The notes: generated from the sequence alone by a model not told the origin. Shown: positions 1 through 8,947, counted from the first letter of the stretch. The stretch: DNA of 45,673 bases from Desulfovibrio piger ATCC 29098 (GCF_000156375.1 NZ_DS996356.1:51557-97229); one strand, 5' to 3'. Numbers and translations are program-made.

Positions 1-453
1 AGCGGCACCAGCGGCGGGCGCGGCATAGGGATTCTGCTGCGGCTGGAACAGGGGCGCATTGGCCTGGGGCGCGGCGGCATGGGCAGGCGCGGCGCCACCG
101 GCGGCCATGGGCTCGCCCAGGTTGAGGTTGAGGGCCATGCTGGTCTCCACCTGGCGCAGGGCGGCATCATGGGCACGCACGCGTTCGGCCAGGGCAGCGG
201 CACCGCCCACGTTCTTCAGGTCGTCCACCAGGCCCTTGAGGGTGTTCAGTTCCTGGCGCATGGCCTGCACCTGGTTCCAGACTTCGGCCTGGGCAGGCTG
301 CATCTGGCGCAGCAGGGTGTCGTGCTCCTGCACGCGCTGCTCAAGATACATGCTTTCGTTGGCAGCACTGCTGCTGCTCTGACCCACGCAAGCGCCCAGC
401 ATGGCGGTGGCGCAGATCAGGCCACACAAAGGAAGAAGACGTTTGCCGTTCAT
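1..453 (-). CDS. Coiled-coil lipoprotein, N-terminal part (YbgF/CpoB-like?), runs off the window
   Basis: Reading from the ATG at 453 toward base 1 the frame stays open for 151 codons with no stop, so the gene continues beyond the left edge. The N-terminus has a lipoprotein signal: basic start, hydrophobic stretch and a lipobox LGAC with the Cys at about residue 22. Next comes a Ser/Ala-rich linker, then about 75 residues of Gln/Glu/Leu-rich heptad-like sequence (coiled coil), then an Ala/Pro/Gln-rich low-complexity stretch at the edge. This order (lipid anchor or signal, coiled coil, linker) resembles YbgF/CpoB proteins, where a TPR domain would follow outside the window; that part is not visible, so the name is an inference. 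It lies 19 bases downstream of the small membrane gene at 473-673 and probably belongs to the ileS-lspA operon. Confidence 0.7.
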   Translation of the reverse strand, partial: MNGKRLLPLCGLICATAMLGACVGQSSSSAANESMYLEQRVQEHDTLLRQMQPAQAEVWNQVQAMRQELNTLKGLVDDLKNVGGAAALAERVRAHDAALRQVETSMALNLNLGEPMAAGGAAPAHAAAPQANAPLFQPQQNPYAAPAAGAA

Positions 454-472
454 AGAGTCTTGGTCTCCCGTT

Positions 473-673
473 TTAAAGTTTTTCACCGGCGTGTTTGCGC
501 CCGGCGAAAATATAGATCAGGCCCCCCAGCACAGGCAGGAAAACTGCGATGACCAGCCAGATGGCCTTTTGCTGGAAGGATGAGAAGCGGTGGTTCCAGA
601 TATGCCAGATGCTCCAGAGGTTGGGCAGGATGGGGATCAGGGCCACCAGGACGTGCCACCAGGCAAAGGTCAT
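473..673 (-). CDS. Small PLDc_N-like membrane protein
   Basis: A 66-residue protein with two hydrophobic segments (about residues 4-22 and 36-58). The motif pattern near the start, with Pro, Asn, Trp and a WHIW repeat, followed by a second segment ending in a short basic tail (AGRKHAGEKL), resembles the phospholipase-D N-terminal-like (PLDc_N) two-helix domain found as a stand-alone protein in many bacteria; the function of such stand-alone proteins is unknown. The ATG at 673 overlaps the TGA of lspA (ATGA, 4-base overlap), which fixes the start and argues for translational coupling to lspA. Sure about the gene, moderately sure about the family. Confidence 0.75.
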   Translation of the reverse strand: MTFAWWHVLVALIPILPNLWSIWHIWNHRFSSFQQKAIWLVIAVFLPVLGGLIYIFAGRKHAGEKL

Positions 674-1170
674 GATTTTTTCTCCTTGCTCTTTTCCGGG
701 GCTTCCGGCGTACGCCAGATGACGATGCAGGCCAGGAAGGCACCGATGCAGATGGCCATGTCCGCCACATTGAAGGCGGGCCAGTGCCACTGCCCCACAT
801 AGACATCCACGAAGTCGATGACCGCCCGGAAGCGGACGCGGTCCACCAGATTGCCCAGCGCGCCCCCCAGCACCAGCCCCAGCCCGGCGCTGAGCCAGGC
901 ATTGAAGCGGGAGCTGCGCAGCAGGGCCACGATGGCCACGGCGGCCACCACGGTGGCGCCCAGGAACAGCCAGAACTGCCACTGGATGTCGGAACGGTTC
1001 AAAAAGCCGAAGGCCGCGCCCCGGTTGTGGACCAGCACCAGATCCAGCAGGCCGGGGATGACCGTCACGGGCTGCAGGGGATCGATGGCGGCCACGGCCC
1101 ACCACTTGGTCAGCTGGTCAAGCACCAGCGCCAGCAGGCCGTAGCCGCCCAGTATCTTGTATTTGCGCAT
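670..1170 (-). CDS. lspA: Lipoprotein signal peptidase (signal peptidase II)
   Basis: A 166-residue inner-membrane aspartyl protease that cuts prolipoproteins in front of the lipid-modified cysteine. Visible family marks are DQLTKWW near residue 19, NRGAAFGFL near residue 50, GALGNLVDR and FNVADMAI; the Asp in the last two motifs form the catalytic pair. Four hydrophobic helices are evident and the C-terminus is a Lys/Glu-rich tail. The start is taken at 1170 because the ATG overlaps the ileS stop by one base (TAATG); an upstream in-frame extension would lie inside ileS. The ileS-lspA pairing is a common bacterial arrangement. A substrate lies two genes downstream, the lipoprotein at 1-453. 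Confidence 0.95.
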   Translation of the reverse strand: MRKYKILGGYGLLALVLDQLTKWWAVAAIDPLQPVTVIPGLLDLVLVHNRGAAFGFLNRSDIQWQFWLFLGATVVAAVAIVALLRSSRFNAWLSAGLGLVLGGALGNLVDRVRFRAVIDFVDVYVGQWHWPAFNVADMAICIGAFLACIVIWRTPEAPEKSKEKKS

Positions 1171-3989
1171 TACGCCTCGGGCAGTTCCGCCATGACCTTG
1201 GCACAGCGGGGGCAGAGGGTGGGATGCGCGGGATCGCTGCCCAGTTCGGTGCTGTAGATCCAGCAGCGTTCGCACTTTTCACCGGCGGCCTTGGCCACGC
1301 CCACGGCCAGACCGGCCACTTCGGCGTCCTGCATGGCGTCGGCCGGAGCATCGGCCAGGGGCGCCAGGTGCAGCTGCGAGACGATGAAGAAGGCGCGCAG
1401 GTCGGTGTGCAGGCCTTCCAGGCGTTCACGCAGTTCGTCGGCCACATACAGGGTCACGCTGGTATCCAGCGAATGGCCCACCACGCTGTCGCGACGCAGG
1501 GGCTCGATGGCGCGGGTCACGGCACCGCGCACGGCCAGCAGCACGTTCCAGTCGTCGCGCACGCCGTCTTCCAGCAGATAGGGCTTGCTGTCCACGGGCG
1601 GCAGGGCGAAGACCGTGGGCACGTCGTCGCGCAGGTCGTTGGGCAGGTGGTGGAAGATCTCTTCGGCGGTGAAGGACAGCACCGGCGCCATGTCGCGCAC
1701 CAGCATGCAGAGCAGGTGGTACAGGGCGGTCTGGGCCGAGCGGCGTTCCTTGCTGGCGGGAGCGGAGGAATACAGACGGTCCTTGAGGATGTCCAGATAC
1801 ACGGCCGAGAGGTCGGTCACGCAGTAGTTGTGCAGGGTGTGGTAGACCTTGTGGAAGTCGTAGGTCATGTAGGCATCCTGCACGCGGTCATGCACCTGGG
1901 CGGCGGCATGGAGCGCGTAGCGGTCCAGAGGCAGCAGCTGGTCCAGGGGCAGCAGATCGGCGCGGGTCAGGTCGTTGATGGTGCCCAGGATGAAGCGGCA
2001 GGTATTGCGGATACGGCGGTAGGCATCCACCAGACGGCCCAGGATCTGTTCCGAGATGCGGATGTCTTCGCGGTATTCCACCGAGGAGACCCACAGGCGC
2101 ACGATCTCGGCGCCGTACTTGTCGATGAGTTCCTGCGGGGCGATGACGTTGCCGATGGACTTGGACATCTTGCGGCCGTCGCCGTCCACCACATAGCCGT
2201 GGGTCAGCACGGCCTTGTAGGGCGGATCGTTGCGGGTGCCTTCGGCCACCAGCAGGGAGCTGTGGAACCAGCCGCGGTGCTGGTCCGAGCCTTCCAGATA
2301 CAGGTCGGCAGGCGCGGAGAGCTCGGGGCGGGTCTCCAGCACGGCGGCGAAGCTGGTACCGGAGTCGAACCACACGTCGAGGATGTCGTCTTCCTTTTCC
2401 CAGTGCTGGCCACCGCAGTGGGGACACTTGAGGCCTTCGGGCACGATCTCTTCCAGGGGCGCTTCATACCAGTAGTCGCAGCCCGTGGGGTGCTTGGCGA
2501 AGCGGTCGGCCATCTCGTGCATCCACTTGGCGTCGTTCCAGGCTTCGCCGCAGTCCTTGCAGAGCAGGGCCATGATGGGCACGCCCCACTGACGCTGGCG
2601 CGAGATGCACCAGTCGGGACGGGACTCGATCATGTTGTAGATGCGGTCGCGGCCCCAGGCGGGGATCCACTGCACCTTGGTGTCGATGGCGTTGAGGGCC
2701 TTCTTGCGCAGGTCGTTCTTTTCCATGCTGATGAACCACTGGGTGGTGGCACGGAAGATGACCGGCTGCTTGCAGCGCCAGCAGTGCGGGTAGGAGTGGC
2801 TGATCTTGGCGGTCTTGAGCAGGGCGCCCACTTCGGTCAGCTTTTCGATGACCTTGGGGTTGGCTTCAAAGACGTTGAGACCGGCGAAAAATTCCACGGA
2901 CGGCAGGAATCGGCCTGCATCGTCCAGGGGCGAGTAAACGTCCAGCTTGTAGGCCAGGCCCACTTCGTAGTCCTCGCGGCCGTGGCCGGGAGCGGTGTGG
3001 ACGCAGCCGGTACCGGCATCCAGGGTCACGTGGCGGCCCAGGATCAGGGGGGACTGGCGGTCATAGAAGGGATGGCGGGCGATGAGGCCTTCCAGTTCCT
3101 GACCGGTGGCGCGGCCCACCACGGTCACGTCTTCCCAGCCGAAGGACTTGGCGCAGCCTTCCAGCAGCTCTTCGGCCAGCAGGTACTGGCAGCCGCCGGT
3201 CTCCACCAGCACGTAGGTGAATTCGGGGTGCAGGCAGACGGCCATGTTGTCCGGCAGGGTCCAGGGCGTGGTGGTCCAGATGACCACATAGGCGCGGGAA
3301 GGATCGGCGCCGGGGATGCGCTGGGCCAGGGCCGCGTCGTTGAGGGCGAAGCGCACGAAGATGGAGGGCGAGGTGTGGTCGCCGTATTCCACTTCGGCTT
3401 CGGCCAGGGCCGTATGGCAGGAGCAGCACCAGTAGATGGGCTTCTTGGCGCGCACCACGCCGCCCTTGTCCACGAACTTGGCCAGTTCGTGGGCCGTGGC
3501 GGCCTCATAGGCGGGGTTCATGCTCTTGTAGGGATCGTCCCAGTTGCCCAGCACGCCCAGGCGCTTGAACTCCTTGCGCTGGATGTCGATCCACTTGCCG
3601 GCGTAGTCGCGGCACATCTTGCGCACCACGTGGGCGGGCAGGGTCTTTTTCTTTTCCTTCAGTTCCTGTTCCACCTTGTGCTCGATGGGCAGGCCGTGGC
3701 AGTCCCAGCCGGGCACATAGTGGGCGCGGTAGCCCTGCATGTTGCGCGACTTGACCACGATGTCCTTCAGGATCTTGTTCAGGGCCGTGCCCATGTGGAT
3801 ATGACCGTTGGCATACGGCGGGCCGTCATGCAGGACGAACGCACCCTTGTCGGTGCAGTTCTCGATCATGGCTTCACAGGCTTTGGTTTCTTCCCACTGC
3901 TTGAGCTGCTGGGGCTCGCGCTGGGCAAGATTGGCCTTCATGGGGAAGGCGGTCTTGGGCAAATTCAGGGTTTTTTTATAGTCGCTCAT
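1170..3989 (-). CDS. ileS: Isoleucyl-tRNA synthetase
   Basis: A 939-residue class I aminoacyl-tRNA synthetase charging tRNA-Ile with isoleucine in the cytoplasm. The HIGH-type signature [11 protein letters not shown] is at residues 57-67 and KMSKS is in [11 protein letters not shown] near residue 600. Between them lies the CP1 editing domain, including WTTTPWTLP and the HTAPGHG motif. The C-terminus carries the bacterial zinc-binding finger CERCWIY...CPRC. Length is normal for the bacterial type. The start is preceded by GAGGAG at good spacing. It heads an operon with lspA and two small envelope genes. Confidence 0.97.
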   Translation of the reverse strand: MSDYKKTLNLPKTAFPMKANLAQREPQQLKQWEETKACEAMIENCTDKGAFVLHDGPPYANGHIHMGTALNKILKDIVVKSRNMQGYRAHYVPGWDCHGLPIEHKVEQELKEKKKTLPAHVVRKMCRDYAGKWIDIQRKEFKRLGVLGNWDDPYKSMNPAYEAATAHELAKFVDKGGVVRAKKPIYWCCSCHTALAEAEVEYGDHTSPSIFVRFALNDAALAQRIPGADPSRAYVVIWTTTPWTLPDNMAVCLHPEFTYVLVETGGCQYLLAEELLEGCAKSFGWEDVTVVGRATGQELEGLIARHPFYDRQSPLILGRHVTLDAGTGCVHTAPGHGREDYEVGLAYKLDVYSPLDDAGRFLPSVEFFAGLNVFEANPKVIEKLTEVGALLKTAKISHSYPHCWRCKQPVIFRATTQWFISMEKNDLRKKALNAIDTKVQWIPAWGRDRIYNMIESRPDWCISRQRQWGVPIMALLCKDCGEAWNDAKWMHEMADRFAKHPTGCDYWYEAPLEEIVPEGLKCPHCGGQHWEKEDDILDVWFDSGTSFAAVLETRPELSAPADLYLEGSDQHRGWFHSSLLVAEGTRNDPPYKAVLTHGYVVDGDGRKMSKSIGNVIAPQELIDKYGAEIVRLWVSSVEYREDIRISEQILGRLVDAYRRIRNTCRFILGTINDLTRADLLPLDQLLPLDRYALHAAAQVHDRVQDAYMTYDFHKVYHTLHNYCVTDLSAVYLDILKDRLYSSAPASKERRSAQTALYHLLCMLVRDMAPVLSFTAEEIFHHLPNDLRDDVPTVFALPPVDSKPYLLEDGVRDDWNVLLAVRGAVTRAIEPLRRDSVVGHSLDTSVTLYVADELRERLEGLHTDLRAFFIVSQLHLAPLADAPADAMQDAEVAGLAVGVAKAAGEKCERCWIYSTELGSDPAHPTLCPRCAKVMAELPEA

Positions 3990-4312
3990 GCTGGCTCCTC
4001 AGGCAATGTAAAAAGCGCCTAAGTTTCGGCAAATACGTTTGTAAAGTCAAGGAAAGGGCAGTAGGAAAGGCCGCTATGACGCGCTTTTCCGCCGGAAAAA
4101 GCGGCCGCCGGCACGAGGGCTGACCGGCGCATGCGGGAGCGGGCTTTTCCGGGTGGGCCAAAGGCCCCGCAGGCGGCATGGACGGCCTGCCGGAAAGGGC
4201 GGCGGAGGCGGGGAGGGCGCAGGCCGTACGGTGTATCGACGGCAGAGCATCCCTCTTTGCCGGATGACGAAAAGGGCTTTCCCGGGGGAAAGCCCTTTGC
4301 TGTCGTTGCGGA
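3990..4312. other. Intergenic region between ileS and the hypC-like gene
   Basis: No convincing coding region on either strand. The part next to ileS is AT-richer and contains TTGACT (minus strand, 4045-4050) that could be a -35 element for ileS, but no good -10 follows at normal spacing. The other end holds the terminator at 4271-4298. Confidence 0.5.
4267..4298 (-). terminator. Intrinsic terminator of the protease-hypC pair
   Basis: A perfect 12-bp inverted repeat (4271-4282 with 4287-4298, 4-base loop) lies 15 bases beyond the hypC-like stop; on the minus strand it ends in a short T run. Confidence 0.8.
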
Positions 4313-4564
4313 TCAGAACAGGGGTTTCTGCCCTTCGATGGCCTCGGCCACCTCGCGCAGGGCCGCCAGGCTCTCCTGGGCCTGCTCGGGGGTAAGGCTG
4401 TGCAGGGCGAAGCCCGCATGGACGATGACATAATCACCGACCTTGGGCGGCTCGGGCAGCAGGAGCATGGAAGCGGTAAGATAGGTCTGGCTTTCGCCCA
4501 CACGCACGCGGGCCATGCCCTGTTCCTGGAGTTCGACCACCTGGGCCGGAATGGCAAGACACAT
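4313..4564 (-). CDS. hypC: [NiFe]-hydrogenase maturation chaperone, HypC/HupF family
   Basis: An 83-residue HypC/HybG/HupF protein. The diagnostic N-terminus MCLAIPAQV is present; Cys2 (first residue after Met removal) binds iron and contacts the HypD and large-subunit partners during Fe(CN)2CO assembly. A beta-barrel region follows (ARVRVGESQTYL, KVGDYVIVHAGFA) and a helical tail with EAQESLAALREVAEAI-type sequence. It lies 16 bases downstream of the maturation protease, so the two are co-transcribed, as HynC/HynD-type pairs are in Desulfovibrio hydrogenase operons. No hydrogenase subunit, hypD or hypE is in the window. It may be a hydrogenase-specific paralogue rather than the general HypC. 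Confidence 0.93.
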   Translation of the reverse strand: MCLAIPAQVVELQEQGMARVRVGESQTYLTASMLLLPEPPKVGDYVIVHAGFALHSLTPEQAQESLAALREVAEAIEGQKPLF

Positions 4565-4580
4565 GACTCTTCCTCGATGG

Positions 4581-5078
4581 TTAACAGGTACTGTCGGGAT
4601 CGTTCCCGGCGTATTGGCGGGACAGGCGCAGGATCTCCTTGCGGACCTCGTCCAGATAGGCGGGGAAGCGCTCCTGCACGACGGGCGAAAGTTCCATGCT
4701 CCAGGAGGTGTAGTCCGCGGGCTCCATGCCCATGACGGTGAGGTTGGGGCGGGAGCCGTGGAGCATCTCGGCCATGCGCAGGGAATCCAGCAGGTCGATG
4801 TCGTGGATGGAGAGGCGCTGCTTCTCGTTGTCCACCAGCTGGTTCTCGGTCAGATGATAGACCGTGCCGGGCCCGGCATGGCCGTGGACGATGTCCAGGA
4901 TGAGCACATGGGCAAAGCCCTTGAACAGATAGAAGACATCCTGGGTGAAGGTGCCCGCTTCCATGATGGTGACGTTTTCGGGCCAGGATTCCCCGGCCAG
5001 GGTCTGGGCGGCGTGGACGCCGACACCGTCGTCGGTGAGGAGCAGGTTGCCGATACCCATGACAAGCACTTTGTCCAT
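4581..5078 (-). CDS. [NiFe]-hydrogenase maturation protease (HyaD/HybD/HynC family)
   Basis: A 165-residue endopeptidase that removes the C-terminal peptide of the hydrogenase large subunit once nickel is inserted. The family N-terminus is clear: VLVMGIGNLLLTDDGVG, where the usual Glu nickel ligand of the DEG motif is replaced by Asp (DDG), a conservative change. Further family marks are ILDIVHGHAGPGTVY (second acidic ligand) and LSIHDIDLLDSL (His ligand). The start at 5078 is chosen because the conserved strand begins at once (MDKVLVMGIG) and GAGGAT stands upstream; a longer frame to 5192 has unrelated Arg/Pro-rich sequence. No large or small subunit gene adjoins; the upstream neighbour is the nhc operon beyond a terminator, so this pair matures a hydrogenase encoded elsewhere. 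Confidence 0.93.
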   Translation of the reverse strand: MDKVLVMGIGNLLLTDDGVGVHAAQTLAGESWPENVTIMEAGTFTQDVFYLFKGFAHVLILDIVHGHAGPGTVYHLTENQLVDNEKQRLSIHDIDLLDSLRMAEMLHGSRPNLTVMGMEPADYTSWSMELSPVVQERFPAYLDEVRKEILRLSRQYAGNDPDSTC

Positions 5079-5303
5079 ACTATCCTCGGTACAGGAGTTG
5101 CGCCCGCTGGGGGCGGGATGTGGTGTCCGCCGTGCCCTGTGCCGCATGGCACCGGCCGTGCAGGCGCGGATGCTCCGGCAGGGACGGATCACGGACAGGC
5201 GACAGCATAACAGCCCGGAGGAGCAGCCGCAAGGGGAGGGCGGGGAAGGGAAGGAAACGCGGCGGGCAGGTATGCCGGCGGGAAGAGGGCCGGAGCACGG
5301 GCA

Positions 5304-5336
5304 CGAAAAAAGGGCGGGGTCACCCCCGCCCTTTCG
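5304..5336 (-). terminator. Intrinsic terminator of nhcABCD
   Basis: GC-rich inverted repeat (about 5311-5320 with 5325-5334) followed on the minus strand by six T. It lies about 20 bases past nhcD and separates the operon from the downstream maturation genes, which therefore need their own promoter in 5079-5300. Confidence 0.85.
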
Positions 5337-5357
5337 GTTTGTGTGGTCTGCGTAGGC

Positions 5358-5513
5358 CTAATGCTCGTCGTCGTCACCGAAGAGCCAGGGGCCCTTCTTG
5401 GGGAACAGCACGGTGTTCCAGTAGAGGACGTAGACGGGCAGGGTCACGAACATCATGACGTAGGCCCAGTTCTTGGTGTAGAGGAAGTAGTCGTAAAAGG
5501 TATGGAATTCCAT
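5358..5513 (-). CDS. nhcD: Small membrane subunit of the nine-heme cytochrome complex (NhcD-like)
   Basis: A 51-residue protein starting MEFHTFYDYFLYTKNWAY, with one transmembrane helix (about residues 17-37) and an acidic, His-ending tail (FGDDDEH). An excellent AGGAGGA ribosome site precedes the ATG, 15 bases past the nhcC stop. Position and size match NhcD of D. desulfuricans and HmcD/TmcD-type small subunits of related transmembrane electron-transfer complexes. It is short enough to be easily missed in annotation. The role is likely structural in the membrane part; no cofactor motif is present. Confidence 0.85.
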   Translation of the reverse strand: MEFHTFYDYFLYTKNWAYVMMFVTLPVYVLYWNTVLFPKKGPWLFGDDDEH

Positions 5514-5528
5514 GATTTTCCTCCTGTC

Positions 5529-6743
5529 CTAGTGGGCGTCCTTGAAGTCGGGGTGTTCGTACAGCACCGGCATGTGATAGACGATGAAGCGGTACACGGT
5601 CACGATCAGGGTCACCACGAAGATGGAGATGCACACTTCCCAGATGCTGGGGAAGTAGCGCTCGTCAGCGGGCAGGGCATAGTTGAAGGCGATCATGGAC
5701 ACGTTGAAACGGTTCAGGACGATACCCAGCACGGCGTTGGCGGAAGCGAAGCGGCAGAGCTTGATGTTGCGGTCGCGAGAGCCCTTGGCATACAGCAGAG
5801 CGGGCGTCAGCACGAAGAACAGCATTTCCACCAGCCACCACAGACCGTAACCGGTGCAGAGGTAAGGCAGGTTGGCCTGGACCAGCATGTCGATGAGCTT
5901 CAGCATGAAGTAGCCGAAGAGGATGAAGGCACCGGCCTTGGAGAAGCTGAAGACCACTTCGTCAGCTTCGCGCAGGTGGGTCTCGTCCATGTAGTGGTGC
6001 ACGCCCTTGTGGGCCCACATGCCTTCAAAGATGACCATGGAGCAACCGGCAGCCATGGAGCTGACGAAGAAGAACATGGGCATGAAGGGGGAGTACCACA
6101 GCGGATGCAGCTTGCCGGGGGCGATCAGGTAGAGGGCGCCCAGCGAGGACTGGTGCAGGGTGGACAGGCACACGCCGAAGATGGTCAGGATGATGGTGCA
6201 GCGCACCACGACCTTGCGCCACTTCTTGAGGAAGGGGAACTTGCAGGACAGCCATTCCATGGGAGCCACCGAGAATTCGATGAACAGCACGGTCAGGTAG
6301 GTAGCCACGCACAGACCCACTTCGAACAGAACGGAGGTGGTGCCGGGGAAGAAGAACATGTAGGGCAGACGCAGCGGGTGACCAAGGTCATACAGCAGGG
6401 CGAACACCACGAAGGCGTAGCCCAGGAAGGCGGTGGTCACGGCGGGGCGCACGGCCGAATGGAAGTGCTTCATGCCCATGACGTAGCAGGCCACGGTGGT
6501 GAAGTAACCACCGGCGGCCAGACACACGCCGCAGAGCAGGTCGAAGCCGATCCACATGCCCCAGGGCATGGTATCGGACAGGTTGGTGATGGAGCCGATA
6601 CCCTGGGTGAAGCGGATGAAGGTCAGTACGAAGCCCACGACCAGGATGACCGCGGTGATCATGTTGCCGGGGCGACGCAGGGAAAACTCACCAAGGTTGA
6701 ACAGTTTGTCCTTGGTGGGGATCACGATTTGGTGCTGGGACAT
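5529..6743 (-). CDS. nhcC: NrfD/PsrC-type integral membrane subunit (NhcC)
   Basis: A 404-residue polytopic membrane protein with about ten hydrophobic segments, of the NrfD/PsrC/HmcC family, which binds menaquinone and anchors periplasmic electron carriers. Family features include the early PWGMWIGFDLLCGVCLAAGG stretch, the LGHPLR loop after the fourth segment, and conserved Glu, His and Asp within helices (for example LHQSSLGALYL). The start at 6743 directly follows the nhcB stop (TAAATG, no gap). In the nhc operon it would link the periplasmic NhcA/NhcB to the quinone pool or to a cytoplasmic partner. Length matches HmcC-type proteins. Confidence 0.93.
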   Translation of the reverse strand: MSQHQIVIPTKDKLFNLGEFSLRRPGNMITAVILVVGFVLTFIRFTQGIGSITNLSDTMPWGMWIGFDLLCGVCLAAGGYFTTVACYVMGMKHFHSAVRPAVTTAFLGYAFVVFALLYDLGHPLRLPYMFFFPGTTSVLFEVGLCVATYLTVLFIEFSVAPMEWLSCKFPFLKKWRKVVVRCTIILTIFGVCLSTLHQSSLGALYLIAPGKLHPLWYSPFMPMFFFVSSMAAGCSMVIFEGMWAHKGVHHYMDETHLREADEVVFSFSKAGAFILFGYFMLKLIDMLVQANLPYLCTGYGLWWLVEMLFFVLTPALLYAKGSRDRNIKLCRFASANAVLGIVLNRFNVSMIAFNYALPADERYFPSIWEVCISIFVVTLIVTVYRFIVYHMPVLYEHPDFKDAH

Positions 6744-7865
6744 TTACTTATCCTCCCCGTGCTTGCAGCCGCAGCAGCCGTCGCAGCCGTTTTGAGCTTC
6801 ACGGGCCTTGAGGGCCTGGATCATGGCCTTGCGGGCCTCATCGGCGGCCACAGGACCCTGATTCTGCTCGATGCTGCGCACAGCGGCGTCCATGGCGGCC
6901 GTCACATCTTCCTTGGCGGTCTGGACGGTCTTTTCCTGGGCGGCCTTGCTCATGGCCTCACGACGCTTGGTCATGCCGTAGGCGCCACCGAAGAGGATGG
7001 GCCAGAAGGCGATGATCATGGGCACGGCACCCAGGGCGCCGTAGGTCAGTTCACCCATGGGACGGTTGCCCAGGTGGGTGTCCAGGCCCAGTTCCTTGAA
7101 GGTATGGCCGGCGTCGGCCGTACCGGCGGCCTTGATGGCCGACGGGGTGGGCTTGGGAGCCAGGACCATCCAGGCGGTACCGCCGGCGTCCCATTCACCA
7201 TAGATGTAGTCCACATACTTGCCGGGGTTCTCGGCGATGCGCTTGCGGGCGATCTTGATGAGGTCGGAACGGCGACCGAAGGTCAGGGCGTCCATGGGGC
7301 AGGCTTCCACACAGCCGGGCAGCTTGCCTTCCTTCAGGCGGGGTTCGCAGAAGGTGCACTTCTGGACCAACGGGTCCCAGGCCTCGTCGTATTCGAAGCC
7401 GGGCACATAGAAGGGACAGGCGATCATGCAGTAACGGCAACCCACGCACTGGGTACCGTCGTAGGTCACGCTGCCGTCGGGCTGCTTCTGGAAGCATTTG
7501 GCGAAACAGGCGGAGGCACAGGCCGGGTCGTTGCAGTGGAAGCACTGCAGCTTGCGGAACACGGGCTTGCCGCCCACTTCGTATTTGTTGACCACCGTCC
7601 AGGCATCGGCGGAGGTGCGACGATGCTTGTCACAGACGGAAAGGTCGGTGAAGGGCTTTTCGGGCTTGGGCAGGTTGTTGACCTTGTTGCAAGCCTCTTC
7701 GCAGCTGCGGCAGCCGATGCAGCGGGTGGTATCGTGCAGGACGCCGTAGCTGTCTTCATAGTAAGGGAACATATGGGTGCCGCCGGCCTTGGCCACTTGT
7801 GCCGTGCCCAATGCGGAAGCGACGCCAGCGCTGCCCAGGATGGTCAGAAATTTTCTACGATTCAT
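6744..7865 (-). CDS. nhcB: Tat-exported four-cluster ferredoxin-like subunit (NhcB) with a membrane/Cys-rich tail
   Basis: A 373-residue iron-sulfur protein. The N-terminus is a twin-arginine signal (NRRKFLTILG followed by a hydrophobic Ala-rich stretch). Four ferredoxin cysteine groups follow: CIGCRSCEEAC, CFHCNDPACASAC, CVGCRYCMIAC and CTFC...CVEAC, enough for four [4Fe-4S] clusters as in HmcB/NrfC/DsrO proteins. After about residue 250 there is a hydrophobic segment (GALGAVPMIIAFWPILFGGA) that could anchor it, then a charged helix, and the C-terminus ends in an unusual cysteine cluster, GCDGCCGCKHG. It is the electron relay between NhcA and NhcC. The start is followed at once by the Tat motif; nhcA ends 15 bases upstream. 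Confidence 0.92.
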   Translation of the reverse strand: MNRRKFLTILGSAGVASALGTAQVAKAGGTHMFPYYEDSYGVLHDTTRCIGCRSCEEACNKVNNLPKPEKPFTDLSVCDKHRRTSADAWTVVNKYEVGGKPVFRKLQCFHCNDPACASACFAKCFQKQPDGSVTYDGTQCVGCRYCMIACPFYVPGFEYDEAWDPLVQKCTFCEPRLKEGKLPGCVEACPMDALTFGRRSDLIKIARKRIAENPGKYVDYIYGEWDAGGTAWMVLAPKPTPSAIKAAGTADAGHTFKELGLDTHLGNRPMGELTYGALGAVPMIIAFWPILFGGAYGMTKRREAMSKAAQEKTVQTAKEDVTAAMDAAVRSIEQNQGPVAADEARKAMIQALKAREAQNGCDGCCGCKHGEDK

Positions 7866-7880
7866 AATCGTACTCTCCAG

Positions 7881-8867
7881 CTAGTTGGCGTTCTCGGTCG
7901 CACGCGGCTTGTGGCAGGACGCGCAGGACGTATCGAGGGGACGGGCAACGTCCATGCCGTCATGGCAACCCATGCACTGCAGATGATACGCGGCCTTCAG
8001 CGTGGGACGCTCGGGCACGCGGGGATCGATCTTGGCGGAGTGGCAGCTGCCGCACTTGGGCGGAGTGGCCGACAGGGGGCTGCGATGGTGGCAGGTGGCG
8101 CACAGGATCTCGGGTTCGCTGTGGAACGCCTTGGCCAGATTGTCGCCTTCAATGCGCTTCATGAGCGAAGAGACGTGACGACGATGGTTGAAGAGGTTGG
8201 GCTCGAACTTGTCGGACAGGCTGCCGATCTCCACCTTGTAGGGGCAGGCTTCGGGGGCCAGGTAGTCCACGGGCTTGCGTTCGGCGATGGTGGCTTCGGC
8301 CAGGGCGACGCGGTCCTCGGCGGACAGCTTGCCGGCCACGCCCAGCTGGTACTGTTCGGGGGTCATCTTGGAGGTGACCACGTGGCAGACGCCACACCAC
8401 TTGTCGTCACGCTTGGGAGTGACGATCTCGTGGCAGCCGGCGCATTCGCGGCGTTCCTTGTACTGTTCTTCGTGGCAGCTCACACAGCTCTTGGGCGTGA
8501 CGCCATCCTTGCGCGGGGCGATCTTGGTGGCGTGCATGGCGCGCTCAAGGTTGATGAAGTTGCCCTCGGCTTTGCCTTCCACGGTATGACAGGTGCTACA
8601 GGCCACCATGTCGCCCGTGTGATGGCAGGCCGCGCAATCGTCGATCTTGTCGACGTGAGCCTGATGGTTGAATGTCACCGGCGTCATGCTGGCGCCCTTG
8701 GGATTGGGCTTTTCGCTGACCGGAAAGAGAACCGTGGCATTAGGCATTTCCGCGTCGGATTCTTCCAGACCCACCGCCACAGCGCGGTTGGCTTCGGGAA
8801 GCATCAGACAGGCCACGCCGGCCAAGGCAATCACCGCCGCCAAAAGCAGTGCTTTACCGTTCCTCAT
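7881..8867 (-). CDS. nhcA: Nine-heme cytochrome c (class III multiheme)
   Basis: A 328-residue periplasmic cytochrome. After a signal peptide (basic MRNGK, hydrophobic core, likely cut after AVA near residue 31) exactly nine CXXCH heme sites are present: CAACH, CSTCH, CVSCH, CAGCH, CGVCH, then after a heme-free linker CATCH, CGSCH, CMGCH and CASCH. This is the known pattern of D. desulfuricans NhcA: two c3-like tetraheme domains plus an isolated heme. It accepts electrons from hydrogenase via cytochrome c3. The start at 8867 is chosen for the signal peptide and GGACGAG upstream; in-frame sequence further upstream is not signal-like. HmcA is excluded since it has sixteen hemes. Confidence 0.96.
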   Translation of the reverse strand: MRNGKALLLAAVIALAGVACLMLPEANRAVAVGLEESDAEMPNATVLFPVSEKPNPKGASMTPVTFNHQAHVDKIDDCAACHHTGDMVACSTCHTVEGKAEGNFINLERAMHATKIAPRKDGVTPKSCVSCHEEQYKERRECAGCHEIVTPKRDDKWCGVCHVVTSKMTPEQYQLGVAGKLSAEDRVALAEATIAERKPVDYLAPEACPYKVEIGSLSDKFEPNLFNHRRHVSSLMKRIEGDNLAKAFHSEPEILCATCHHRSPLSATPPKCGSCHSAKIDPRVPERPTLKAAYHLQCMGCHDGMDVARPLDTSCASCHKPRATENAN

Positions 8868-8947
8868 GTGCTCGTCCTTTTGAAACAGACTTTTCCCCAT
8901 TCTCCCGCAGCGTGGAGCCGCGGGCGTCCTCCGGCTCTCATGAGCCA

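Noticed and set aside
1224..4022. Plus-strand open frame of 932 codons
   Set aside because: Exactly antisense to ileS; its His/Gly/Val/Gln-rich translation is the usual mirror of a GC-rich gene and has no family features.
5358..8867. hmc operon (HmcA-F)
   Set aside because: The cytochrome has nine CXXCH sites, not sixteen, and the operon ends after the small fourth gene with a terminator; nhc fits better.
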